Of a DNA stretch of 64,000 nucleotides, positions 18,825 to 26,599 are shown in pieces. The stretch's first letter is position 1. Each line of letters opens with the position of its first letter. The notes under the pieces were generated by a model, which was not told the DNA's origin, did not search any database, and saw only the letters and a list, made by a program, of their open reading frames with translations. A program made the position numbers and the translations under genes. Source of the DNA: Citrobacter sp. (GTDB taxonomy: Bacteria > Pseudomonadota > Gammaproteobacteria > Enterobacterales > Enterobacteriaceae); NCBI GenBank assembly GCA_019415335.1, contig DXKH01000070.1:1-64000 (forward strand), read 5' to 3'.

Positions 18825-19406
18825 TTATCTATCCTCTTCCATTAAGTTTCTGATTTCTTCCTCAGACAACCCGGCATCCCGAAGCAGTCGTTCGAAAGTA
18901 ATCTTCTCTGCTTCACCCGGTTTAGATTCGGACTTATAACTCCCTGCAACCTCCATGTGCGGCTGCTCGAGTGAGGTAAATAACTGTTGTACGCTGATCT
19001 GAAGTTGTTCAGCAAACCTGACCAGAAAACCCCAGGGAACAGATTTGGCGACTACGTTTCGCTCTTTGAATGCCATGACGACCTGTCGAGGTATCTCTAG
19101 CGATTTAGAGAGAGCCCGCATTTCTTGTGCTGAGAGTCTAGCGAAGGGGTCCACCGCTGTTATGCCCGGTGAATTTTGGATGCGAGTGGTAGCAGAATTG
19201 ATTAAGCGGCGCTGGGACTCAGAGAGTGGCGCTTCATCTTCGATTGATATTCTGGCTATCTCTCGAGATAAATCTATGAGGTCATTGGCATATTCCGGGA
19301 AGGCTGCAAGGTACTTTTGCAGAGTCGCTTTTCCCACATCATGCTCTATGGAAAATGACTCCAGTACCTCTTCTAGGGATGCCTGAGGTGAAAGTCCGGT
19401 CATCAT
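18825..19406 (-). CDS. Small regulator-like protein of the Ubl operon
   Basis: A 193-aa protein whose ATG overlaps the stop of the sigma-like gene by 4 bases. Residues about 90-150 (LSAQEMRALSKSLEIPRQVVMAFKERN...PWGFLVRFAEQLQIS) look like a helix-turn-helix of XRE or anti-sigma-associated type, but the match is weak. The C-terminus (ITFERLLRDAGLSEEEIRNLMEED) is a short conserved-looking helix pair often seen in partner proteins. Its place between a sigma-like factor and an ImmA/IrrE fusion suggests a regulator cleaved by the peptidase. I do not recognise the family with certainty. Confidence 0.6.
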   Translation of the reverse strand: MMTGLSPQASLEEVLESFSIEHDVGKATLQKYLAAFPEYANDLIDLSREIARISIEDEAPLSESQRRLINSATTRIQNSPGITAVDPFARLSAQEMRALSKSLEIPRQVVMAFKERNVVAKSVPWGFLVRFAEQLQISVQQLFTSLEQPHMEVAGSYKSESKPGEAEKITFERLLRDAGLSEEEIRNLMEEDR

Positions 19407-20194
19407 ATTCCCCCTTGAAGCAGTAAACGAAGACGTGCAAACGCCTTATTTTTATGATTATGGATGGTCTTTTCAGACTTGTTTAGAGCTTTGGAAATCG
19501 TTATCTCTTGTGGGTCGATGGAGTCTATTGGAAAATCTAATCGGAGCATTTCAATGATTCGCTTCTGTAGTTCAGGTAAAGTCTCAATCGCCGCATCAAG
19601 CTCACGACGGTAATGAAAATCATTGAGATCTGTTTCTTCAAAAGGATTAAAACCTTCAGAAGCAGTTTCAACCTCTATAGTTACGTCCTCTGAATCATCG
19701 TACTCCAGCTCAGTATTCCTATTTTCCGACCGATAAGACTTCTCCTGAGCATCTTTTTTTAAATTTGAAAAGGCCAAATCAAAACGGATTTCAAAAATGT
19801 CCAACCGTTCTTCATACCCTGCTTTATCAAGCATAAGCATCTCAACGATACGGTCAAAAACACTCTCCTGAATGTCACTGTTCAGCATTGATACAGAATT
19901 TCCACCATGATTAACGGCTCGAGGAAGCTTCCTGAAAATGCGTTCTGAGAGGATCCTGAAGAGGGGATCAAAAAGAGTTTGGTTAGTCAATGCGCTGCGC
20001 CGGACGAAGTAAAGAAGACATTCACTGGGCACATATTGCGAATGTGTCTTGCTCTGCTTACACAACTGAATCAGATTTTCATCCGTGAGGGTGGCTAATT
20101 CTGCCAGCCTAACTTCGGTCTCAGGTAAGCGTGTGTAGAGTGTTCCACCCTCAGTTTGTTTTTGAAGAGGAATGATCAATGCAACCTCCATCAT
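19403..20194 (-). CDS. Sigma-70-like factor, first gene of Ubl operon
   Basis: About 263 aa from ATG 20194; a TTG at 20182 preceded by GGAGG is an alternative, and longer starts lack a ribosome site. The N-terminal half (residues about 30-140) has a region-2-like helical pattern (DENLIQLCKQ...LLYFVRRSALT...FRILSERIFRKLP). The C-terminal 65 residues are a region-4-type helix-turn-helix: LPELQKRIIEMLRLDFP, then ITISKALNKSEKTIHNHKNKAFARLR. Between them lies an acidic linker. It could direct RNA polymerase to its own operon, keeping the system silent until the regulator is removed; that is inference. It is the promoter-proximal gene of six leftward genes. Confidence 0.65.
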   Translation of the reverse strand: MMEVALIIPLQKQTEGGTLYTRLPETEVRLAELATLTDENLIQLCKQSKTHSQYVPSECLLYFVRRSALTNQTLFDPLFRILSERIFRKLPRAVNHGGNSVSMLNSDIQESVFDRIVEMLMLDKAGYEERLDIFEIRFDLAFSNLKKDAQEKSYRSENRNTELEYDDSEDVTIEVETASEGFNPFEETDLNDFHYRRELDAAIETLPELQKRIIEMLRLDFPIDSIDPQEITISKALNKSEKTIHNHKNKAFARLRLLLQGGI

Positions 20195-20498
20195 AATGCT
20201 TGTGTGTCGGAAAAGTACTTTCTGCTCTAGAAAAGAGTGCGCAAGGTTAAAGAAGCACAATGATTAATTTGCCGGCGTTATTTATCAATTCATATCCAGC
20301 AATCTGCTCATGTTGACCGGTCTAGTAAGGTCCACATCTGTAAACCACTTCAGTTTCACTTCTCAGCTTCTGAGAGGGTTGAGTTAACGAATCGCATCAG
20401 CCACATGCTATGAAGCCTACATGGTGTTGGTTCTGCTGAATGTACCCGATCCAATGGGCTTTTGTGCATTATTAATTTGGTGACAGGTTTCACAGCGT

Positions 20499-20546
20499 TG
20501 ACCTGCTCCCCATAAATTAACATATCTCAATGTTATCAATGTCTGC
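20499..20546 (+). repeat. Inverted relic of the IS3-family tip
   Basis: Read on the opposite strand, 38 of 48 bases match the tip of the IS at the window start by hand alignment, including TGACCTGCTCCCC at the outer end. It is inverted relative to the copies at 102-142 and 12779-12819. No transposase remains next to it. Confidence 0.65.
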
Positions 20547-20708
20547 TTTTGGCACTCAGCCGACAGTTAAACCTCTTTGCACACAGTTCCACATAGGATA
20601 AACGCCTTCGACGTTACCTCTAACTACGCTTCATTTTCAGAGAGTAAAATAGTAATGTTCACCCATGCTGCGGAACGCTCATACCAGATTTATGGAATCC
20701 GCAACTAT

Positions 20709-20728
20709 TGGTGGTCATTCTGGTGGTC
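20709..20728 (+). repeat. Paired TGGTGGTC motifs near island end
   Basis: TGGTGGTC occurs at 20709-20716 and 20721-20728, twelve bases apart, about 70 bp inside the attachment repeat. Short direct repeats in this position resemble arm-type binding sites of tyrosine integrases. Inference only. Confidence 0.4.
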
Positions 20729-20788
20729 TTGACAGTAAGGGAATTCAGGTTTAGCTTACATATTAGCCAGTTACTGGCAAAGGCGATC

Positions 20789-20808
20789 CCAGTCAGAGGA
20801 GCCAAATT
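20789..20808 (+). repeat. Island right attachment site (tRNA-Asn 3' end)
   Basis: These 20 bases copy the last 18 bases of the tRNA-Asn genes plus two following bases. The tRNA terminator hairpin follows as it does behind the intact tRNA at 23139-23214. Integration at a tRNA 3' end leaves exactly such a copy at the distal end. The intact partner tRNA and integrase should lie left of the window. Confidence 0.85.
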
Positions 20809-20811
20809 CAA

Positions 20812-20843
20812 AGAAGCCCGCTTTTTAGCGGGCTTTTTGCTTT
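20812..20843. terminator. tRNA-type terminator shared with cbl
   Basis: AGCCCGC, a T-rich loop and GCGGGCT followed by TTTTTGCTTT form the same hairpin as behind the tRNA-Asn at 23139. It now lies directly beyond the cbl stop codon, so it can end leftward cbl transcription as well as any rightward transcript. Confidence 0.75.
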
Positions 20844-21792
20844 ATATCTGATAATCAATCGCGACATCATCAGGCTCCATCACCTGCCGCTTGATATCCT
20901 CCACGGATAATCCCGCATTACAGAGCTCGATAAACCGCCAGACATAGTTCCGCTGAAGTTGTCCACGCTTCAGTCCCAGCCAGACGGTGCTGGCGTCAAA
21001 CAGATGGCGAGTATCCAGGCGCGTCAATGCCCCCTCTTCCTGTTCACCGCTGGACTGCTCCGCCACCAGACCAATCCCCAGTCCTAACGCGACATAGGTT
21101 TTAATCACATCGGAATCCTGTGCGCTAAGGACAATATCAGGCAGCAGTCCTTTGCGAGCAAAGGCTTCATCAATGCGGGAACGCCCGGTGATCCCTTGTC
21201 GATAGGTGATCAGTGGCCAGTGAGCAATGGACTCCAGCGTCACCGGCGAAACCTGAGTTAACGGATGATTGTCTGGCACTAACAGGCTGTGATGCCAGCG
21301 AAACCAGGGGAAGGCAACCAGCAGAGGATCGTTGCTCAGACGTTCACTGGCAATACCAATATCTGCCCCACCATTTTGCAGTAATGTCTCAATTTCCTGC
21401 GGCGTCCCCTGGATCAACTCCAGGCGGACTTCCGGGAACAATTCGCGGAAGGCTTTGATCACCCCCGGTAGACTGTAGCGCGCCTGCGTGTGCGTCGTGG
21501 CGATGGTCAGTACACCCGAGGTGTCGTTGGTGAACAAATCCGCCAGTCGGCGTACGTTGCTGGCTTCATTTAAAATGCGCTCGGCAATGACCAGCAGCGC
21601 CTTACCTGGCTCGGTCATTCCCAGAAGACGTTTACCCCGACGGATAAATATCTCGATCCCAAGCTCATCTTCTAACTCACGAATATGTCGGCTTACCCCT
21701 GACTGCGAGGTAAAGAGCATATTGGCGACTTCCGTCAGGTTGTAATCCTGACGGGCTGCCTCACGGATAATTTTTAGCTGCTGGAAATTCAC
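20842..21792 (-). CDS. cbl: LysR-type regulator Cbl
   Basis: A 316-aa protein from GTG 21792 (VNFQQLKIIREAA). This start gives the same length and N-terminus as the E. coli protein; a longer frame to 21870 has no counterpart. The helix-turn-helix is at residues about 18-45 (LTEVANMLFTSQSGVSRHIRELE), followed by a LysR substrate-binding domain. Cbl is a CysB-like activator of genes for use of sulphonates and other organic sulphur when sulphate is scarce. It lies downstream of nac in the same direction, as in E. coli. Confidence 0.95.
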   Translation of the reverse strand: MNFQQLKIIREAARQDYNLTEVANMLFTSQSGVSRHIRELEDELGIEIFIRRGKRLLGMTEPGKALLVIAERILNEASNVRRLADLFTNDTSGVLTIATTHTQARYSLPGVIKAFRELFPEVRLELIQGTPQEIETLLQNGGADIGIASERLSNDPLLVAFPWFRWHHSLLVPDNHPLTQVSPVTLESIAHWPLITYRQGITGRSRIDEAFARKGLLPDIVLSAQDSDVIKTYVALGLGIGLVAEQSSGEQEEGALTRLDTRHLFDASTVWLGLKRGQLQRNYVWRFIELCNAGLSVEDIKRQVMEPDDVAIDYQI

Positions 21793-21893
21793 TTGTTGCT
21801 CCGGATACATCAGACATGCCGCTATTGTTAAAGTCTGATGTCCGGCATAACAAATAATAAAAACCTGCATCTTATTCCGTCATGGAATAACGC

Positions 21894-22811
21894 TTAACTG
21901 ACCAACTGCAACTCGCGGTTATCCAATGCCGGACTGCTAACCAGCGACATCAGGATCTCTTTCACCGCTTGTGCTTGTGGCGACAAACTCCCTCTTGCCG
22001 ACATATTCAGCGACAGCGACAGACTCATCGACGGCGAAGTAATGCGCGCCATCCAGCCATTTGCCGCACCACACAGGGAACGCGCGGCGGACTCCGGTAG
22101 CACCGTCACACCCATGCCGCTGGCAATCGCAGCGGTCAGCGTGGCTATCGACTCAATCTCACCGATAACTTTTGCCGTTAAACGACGCAGCGAGAAGGCT
22201 TCATCGACCCGCAAACGGACCGCACTGTAATCACGGGGGAGAAATAGATTCATCTGCGCGACGGCGGTAAGATCTACGCTCTGTCCAGGGCAGTCGCGGG
22301 TCCCGACAAGGAAGAGGTCTTCTTTTAGCAGGGGTTGACTGGTAATGCCTGCCAGCGGGGAACGCTCATAGAGCACCGCCATATCCAACTGACTATTCAG
22401 CAGTTTATCGTTCAGCACGGCACCGCTGTTTTCATGCAGATACACCAGCACCTCGGGCAATTCTGCGCGAACCGCCTGCAATAGCGGCATTGTGACCGAC
22501 GATGCGGCTGTCCCCGGCGCAAGTCCAATCGACACCTGCCCCGTTAAGGTCTGTCCGACGTTACAGACGGCTAACTGCGCCTGTTCACACTGACGAAGGA
22601 TCGTCCGCGCATGTGTGTATAGAATCTTTCCCGCTTCGGTGGGCGTCACGCCCCGTTTGGTGCGAATTAACAGTTGCTGATTGAGCTCACCTTCCAGTGT
22701 GGCAACCTGCTGACTCAGCGCGGGTTGTGCGATATGCAATACTTCAGCGGCCTGTGTCAGGCTCCCAATATCGACAATTTTTACGAAATATTTCAATCGT
22801 CTGAAGTTCAT
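21894..22811 (-). CDS. nac: Nitrogen assimilation regulator Nac
   Basis: A 305-aa LysR-type protein: helix-turn-helix at residues about 15-40 (GSLTQAAEVLHIAQPALSQQVATLE), then the effector-binding domain. Nac couples sigma-54-dependent nitrogen-limitation signals to sigma-70 promoters, activating or repressing nitrogen genes, and needs no co-effector. The sigma-54-type promoter 57-72 bases upstream of its start fits known NtrC control. It is followed by cbl, about 100 bp on. Confidence 0.95.
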   Translation of the reverse strand: MNFRRLKYFVKIVDIGSLTQAAEVLHIAQPALSQQVATLEGELNQQLLIRTKRGVTPTEAGKILYTHARTILRQCEQAQLAVCNVGQTLTGQVSIGLAPGTAASSVTMPLLQAVRAELPEVLVYLHENSGAVLNDKLLNSQLDMAVLYERSPLAGITSQPLLKEDLFLVGTRDCPGQSVDLTAVAQMNLFLPRDYSAVRLRVDEAFSLRRLTAKVIGEIESIATLTAAIASGMGVTVLPESAARSLCGAANGWMARITSPSMSLSLSLNMSARGSLSPQAQAVKEILMSLVSSPALDNRELQLVS

Positions 22812-22867
22812 TTTGCCTCCTGTCCGGAATGCCAGAACCCATGCTGGCAGTGATGTCAGGAGAGAAT

Positions 22868-22883
22868 TGCAAGATGCTTGCCA
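22868..22883 (-). promoter_or_regulatory. Sigma-54 promoter of nac
   Basis: On the reverse strand TGGCAAGCATCTTGCA matches the -24/-12 consensus TGGCAC-N5-TTGCA with one mismatch and correct spacing, ending 57 bases before the nac ATG. E. coli and Klebsiella nac are transcribed from such a promoter under NtrC. Confidence 0.75.
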
Positions 22884-23091
22884 GTTTCGGTTAAAGCGAT
22901 AAATTCATGTTAACCCCCCGTGAAATAAGCATTTATGATTGTTATCGGTAATATCAACTCCCGTCAGCGTTTTCCGATCTGCCCCATCCGGGGTAGCCTC
23001 GCACCAGAATGGGGCAAAACCCGCAGGAGATCGAAAGTTCGCCGCTTTGCTGATTTTGTCAGCAAACAGACGCACAATCGCATTTCCCCCT

Positions 23092-23120
23092 TTGACAACC
23101 CCAATCGTCGTCGCTAATAT
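23092..23120 (+). promoter_or_regulatory. tRNA-Asn promoter
   Basis: TTGACA at 23092-23097 and TAATAT at 23115-23120 are 17 bases apart, followed by a GC-rich discriminator (GCGCCTCG), as usual for stringently controlled tRNA genes. The same arrangement precedes the tRNA at 28187. Confidence 0.8.
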
Positions 23121-23138
23121 GCGCCTCGTTCACACGAT

Positions 23139-23214
23139 TCCTCTGTAGTTCAGTCGGTAGAACGGCGGACTGTTAATCCGTATGTCACTGGTTCGAGTCC
23201 AGTCAGAGGAGCCA
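23139..23214 (+). tRNA. tRNA-Asn(GUU)
   Basis: 76 nt including encoded CCA. The acceptor stem TCCTCTG pairs with CAGAGGA, the anticodon loop CTGTTAATC gives GTT, and the T arm GGTTCGAGTCC is standard. It is identical to the copies at 26364-26439 and 28187-28262. The gene order nac then tRNA-Asn is as I recall for asnV of E. coli. Confidence 0.97.
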
Positions 23215-23222
23215 AATTTTGA

Positions 23223-23252
23223 AAAGCCCGCTTTTTAGCGGGCTTTTTGCTT
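23223..23252 (+). terminator. Terminator of tRNA-Asn
   Basis: AAGCCCGC and GCGGGCTT form a hairpin with a TTTTT-A loop followed by TTTTGCTTTT, directly behind the tRNA. Confidence 0.85.
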
Positions 23253-23422
23253 TTCCTGACGCCATACCCGCTTAATCTTCCTGTTCTGCCCTCAGCGGAT
23301 TAAAAATCATTTTCTCTTCCTGTCTGTCGCGGTAGTCTCATAACAGCCACTTATAGGTTGGCCGCAATGTGTGTGACTCTCATTCCCATACTAATAATAA
23401 AATCAGTACAGACAGGATTACT

Positions 23423-24739
23423 ATGGATTCCACCCTCATCTCCACCCCCTCCGCAGAGGAAACCCCATCGCTTAATCGCGCCAGACGTGCCGCATTGGGC
23501 AGCTTTGCCGGTGCCGTCGTCGACTGGTACGATTTTCTGCTTTATGGCATTACCGCCGCGCTGGTCTTTAACCGTGAGTTTTTCCCGCAGGTGAGCCCGG
23601 CAATGGGGACGCTTGCCGCGTTTGCCACCTTTGGCGTCGGCTTTCTGTTCCGTCCGCTGGGCGGCGTGATCTTCGGCCACTTCGGCGATCGCTTAGGCCG
23701 CAAGCGGATGCTCATGCTCACCGTCTGGATGATGGGGATTGCTACCGCATTGATAGGCATTCTTCCTTCCTTCGCCGCGATTGGTTGGTGGGCGCCGGTG
23801 CTGTTGGTACTGCTGCGTGCGGTTCAGGGATTTGCCGTCGGTGGTGAATGGGGCGGTGCCGCATTACTCTCCGTAGAAAGCGCGCCGGAAAACAAAAAAG
23901 CGTTCTATAGCAGTGGTGTACAAGTGGGCTACGGTGTCGGCCTGCTGCTTTCCACCGGTCTCGTGTCATTGATCAGTTATCTGACAACAGATGAACAGTT
24001 CCTGAGCTGGGGCTGGCGTATTCCGTTCCTGTTCAGCATCGTCCTGGTGCTCGGCGCGTTGTGGGTGAGAAACGGGATGGAAGAGTCCGCAGAATTTGAA
24101 CAGCAGAAACAGCAGGTACCCAAAGAGAAAAAACGCTTGCCGGTAATGGAAGCGCTCGCACGCCATCCGGGGGCATTTCTAAAGATTATTGCGCTCCGCC
24201 TGTGCGAACTGCTGACTATGTATATTGTGACCGCTTTCGCCCTGAACTACTCAACGCAAAACCTCGGTTTGCCGCGTGAGCTGTTTCTGAATATCGGCCT
24301 GCTGGTCGGTGGGATCAGTTGTCTAACCATTCCCTGCTTTGCCTGGCTGGCCGATCGCTTCGGGCGTCGCCGCGTCTATATTACCGGCGCGCTGATTGGC
24401 ACCCTCAGCGCATACCCGTTCTTTATGGCGCTGGAAGCGCAATCCATATTCTGGATTGTTTTCTTCTCGATCATGCTGGCCAATATCGCCCATGACATGG
24501 TGGTCTGCGTGCAGCAACCCATGTTTACCGGCATGTTTGGCGCGGGATATCGCTACAGCGGTGCTGGCGTAGGTTATCAGGTCGCCAGCGTAGTGGGCGG
24601 CGGATTCACCCCCTTCATCGCTGCGGCACTGGTGACTTTCTCGGGTGGTGACTGGCACAGCGTGGCTATCTACCTGCTGGCAGGCTGCCTGATTTCGGCT
24701 GCCACCGCATTGTTGATGAAAGATAAGCAACACGCCTGA
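23423..24739 (+). CDS. shiA: Shikimate:proton symporter ShiA
   Basis: A 438-aa major facilitator protein from ATG 23423 (AGGATTACT upstream); an in-frame ATG at 23369 is less likely. Twelve hydrophobic segments are evident, with the MHS-subfamily loop motif (GHFGDRLGRKRML) between segments 2 and 3 and ADRFGRRRVY in the second half. ShiA imports shikimate, a precursor of aromatic amino acids. It is followed by amn, as in E. coli. The next gene starts 115 bp on, with its own regulatory site. Confidence 0.93.
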   Translation: MDSTLISTPSAEETPSLNRARRAALGSFAGAVVDWYDFLLYGITAALVFNREFFPQVSPAMGTLAAFATFGVGFLFRPLGGVIFGHFGDRLGRKRMLMLTVWMMGIATALIGILPSFAAIGWWAPVLLVLLRAVQGFAVGGEWGGAALLSVESAPENKKAFYSSGVQVGYGVGLLLSTGLVSLISYLTTDEQFLSWGWRIPFLFSIVLVLGALWVRNGMEESAEFEQQKQQVPKEKKRLPVMEALARHPGAFLKIIALRLCELLTMYIVTAFALNYSTQNLGLPRELFLNIGLLVGGISCLTIPCFAWLADRFGRRRVYITGALIGTLSAYPFFMALEAQSIFWIVFFSIMLANIAHDMVVCVQQPMFTGMFGAGYRYSGAGVGYQVASVVGGGFTPFIAAALVTFSGGDWHSVAIYLLAGCLISAATALLMKDKQHA

Positions 24740-24794
24740 GTTCTCTGCGAGGGCCATTCGGCTCTCGCCTCTTCTCTAAAACTCTGACTTTTGT

Positions 24795-24812
24795 TTCACA
24801 TTCTGCTGACAT
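24795..24812 (+). promoter_or_regulatory. Pho-box-like site before amn
   Basis: TTCACAT-TCTG-CTGACAT has the 7-4-7 layout of a PhoB box (CTGTCAT-N4-CTGTCAT); the second half matches 6 of 7 and the first 4 of 7. A -10-like TACTAT follows at once. E. coli amn is reported as a phosphate-starvation gene, which supports the reading. Confidence 0.55.
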
Positions 24813-24854
24813 ACTATCGGGTGAGCAGTACACCTGTAGAACAAGGAGACACAG

Positions 24855-26309
24855 ATGAAGAGTAAGGGCTCCAGCCTGACGCCTGCACAAGCGCTGGAAA
24901 AACTTGATGCACTCTACGAGCAGTCGGTTCAGGCGCTGCGCAGTGCCATTGGCAAGTACATTGAAACGGGAGAACTTCCCGATCTCACCGCCCGGAGTAA
25001 AGGTCTTTTTGTTTACCCATCGCTTTCAGTTACCTGGGATGGTAATGCTACCAATCCCCCAAAAACCCGCGCGTATGGGCGCTTTACTCATGCGGGTTGC
25101 TATACCACCACCATCACCCGTCCGGGACTGTTCCGCCCCTATCTGGAAGAACAGCTCACGCTGTTGTATCAGGATTACGATGCGCAGATCACCGTCGAGC
25201 CCTCACAGCATGAAATCCCCTATCCCTACGTGATTGACGGTTCCGAGCTCACGCTTGACCGCTCAATGAGCGCCGGGTTAACCCGCCACTTCCCGACCAC
25301 TGAGCTGGCACAAATTGGCGATGAAACCGCAGATGGCATCTATCATCCGGTCGAGTATTCTCCCCTGTCGCACTTTGACGCGCGCCGGGTCGATTTCTCG
25401 CTCGCGCGGTTGCGTCACTATACCGGCACGCCAGTGGAACATTTTCAGCCGTTCGTGTTGTTTACCAACTATACCCGCTATGTGGACGAGTTTGTGCGCT
25501 GGGGATGCAGTCAGATTCTGGATCCGGACAGCCCGTATATTGCACTCTCCTGTGCCGGAGGGATCTGGATCACCGCTGAAACAGAGGCACCCGAAGAAGC
25601 AATTTCCGATCTGGCATGGAAGAAGCATCAGATGCCCGCCTGGCATCTGATCACGGCCGACGGTCAGGGGATCACGCTGGTAAACATTGGTGTAGGACCA
25701 TCCAACGCCAAAACGATCTGCGATCATCTGGCAGTCCTGCGCCCGGATGTCTGGTTGATGATTGGTCACTGCGGCGGTCTGCGTGAAAGCCAGGCGATTG
25801 GCGATTACGTGCTTGCCCATGCCTATCTGCGTGACGATCAGGTGCTGGATGCGGTACTGCCACCAGATATCCCGATCCCGAGCATTGCAGAGGTACAACG
25901 CGCGCTGTACGACGCAACGAAGATGGTCAGCGGTATGCCCGGTGAAGAGGTCAAACAGCGTCTGCGTACCGGAACGGTGGTGACCACCTCCGATCGCAAC
26001 TGGGAACTGCGCTACTCCGCCTCAGCACTACGCTTTAACCTGAGTCGCGCCGTGGCGATTGATATGGAAAGCGCCACCATTGCCGCGCAAGGCTACCGTT
26101 TCCGTGTGCCCTATGGCACCTTGCTGTGCGTCTCTGACAAGCCACTACACGGTGAGATAAAACTGCCCGGTCAGGCAAACCGTTTCTACGAGGGTGCCAT
26201 TTCCGAACACCTGCAGATTGGTATTCGCGCCATTGACCTGCTGCGTGCTGAAGGGGACCGTCTGCACTCTCGCAAACTGCGAACCTTCAACGAGCCGCCA
26301 TTCCGTTAA
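24855..26309 (+). CDS. amn: AMP nucleosidase Amn
   Basis: A 484-aa protein, same length as E. coli Amn, with AAGGAG before the ATG. It hydrolyses AMP to adenine and ribose 5-phosphate and helps set the AMP pool. The N-terminal regulatory domain (residues about 1-180) precedes a nucleoside-phosphorylase-fold domain with IGVGPSNAKTICDHL, MIGHCGGLRE, and AIDMESATIAAQGYRFRVPYGTLL, in which the E of MES is the expected ribose-binding acid. It sits alone, with a Pho-box-like site upstream. No yeeN-like gene follows, unlike my recollection of E. coli. Confidence 0.95.
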   Translation: MKSKGSSLTPAQALEKLDALYEQSVQALRSAIGKYIETGELPDLTARSKGLFVYPSLSVTWDGNATNPPKTRAYGRFTHAGCYTTTITRPGLFRPYLEEQLTLLYQDYDAQITVEPSQHEIPYPYVIDGSELTLDRSMSAGLTRHFPTTELAQIGDETADGIYHPVEYSPLSHFDARRVDFSLARLRHYTGTPVEHFQPFVLFTNYTRYVDEFVRWGCSQILDPDSPYIALSCAGGIWITAETEAPEEAISDLAWKKHQMPAWHLITADGQGITLVNIGVGPSNAKTICDHLAVLRPDVWLMIGHCGGLRESQAIGDYVLAHAYLRDDQVLDAVLPPDIPIPSIAEVQRALYDATKMVSGMPGEEVKQRLRTGTVVTTSDRNWELRYSASALRFNLSRAVAIDMESATIAAQGYRFRVPYGTLLCVSDKPLHGEIKLPGQANRFYEGAISEHLQIGIRAIDLLRAEGDRLHSRKLRTFNEPPFR

Positions 26310-26333
26310 AAGAGTTGATGACAGAAAGCAAAA

Positions 26334-26353
26334 AGCCCGCTAAAAAGCGGGCT
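26334..26353 (-). terminator. Terminator of leftward tRNA-Asn
   Basis: AGCCCGC-TAAAAA-GCGGGCT, read leftwards and followed on that strand by TTTTTGC. It terminates the tRNA at 26364-26439 and, bidirectionally, amn, whose stop is 25 bp away. Confidence 0.8.
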
Positions 26354-26363
26354 TTCCAAAATT

Positions 26364-26439
26364 TGGCTCCTCTGACTGGACTCGAACCAGTGACATACGG
26401 ATTAACAGTCCGCCGTTCTACCGACTGAACTACAGAGGA
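26364..26439 (-). tRNA. tRNA-Asn(GUU)
   Basis: An exact reverse-strand copy of the 76-nt tRNA-Asn at 23139-23214. A promoter with TTGACA (26478-26483) and TAAGAT (26456-26461) 16 bases apart lies upstream. Being inverted relative to its two neighbours, it can support inversion of the intervening DNA. Confidence 0.97.
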
Positions 26440-26599
26440 ATCGTTGTGGAGGCTTATCTTAGCGGCGAAAAATCTTTTGTCAAACCCCATTTCCGACATT
26501 CACGGTTAATTGGCGCTTCTCTCAACAATTTGTTGCAATTGCAGAGATTTAATCGGGAAAAAACTTTGCAGCTTTTCCGTTTCTCCCTCATCATTTGAA

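Larger units (their letters stand above)
20195..20788. other. Island right-end gap, operon promoter region
   Basis: No gene is supported in this 594-bp stretch. The first part must hold the promoter of the leftward six-gene operon; I see no strong sigma-70 pair. Then come the IS-tip relic (20499-20546), the paired TGGTGGTC motifs (20709-20728), and the tRNA-Asn attachment repeat. Confidence 0.5.

Noticed and set aside
12779..20546. One intact transposon spanning the six-gene operon
   Set aside because: The two IS-tip relics point the wrong way to be the left and right ends of a single element, no transposase lies between them, and no target duplication is seen.
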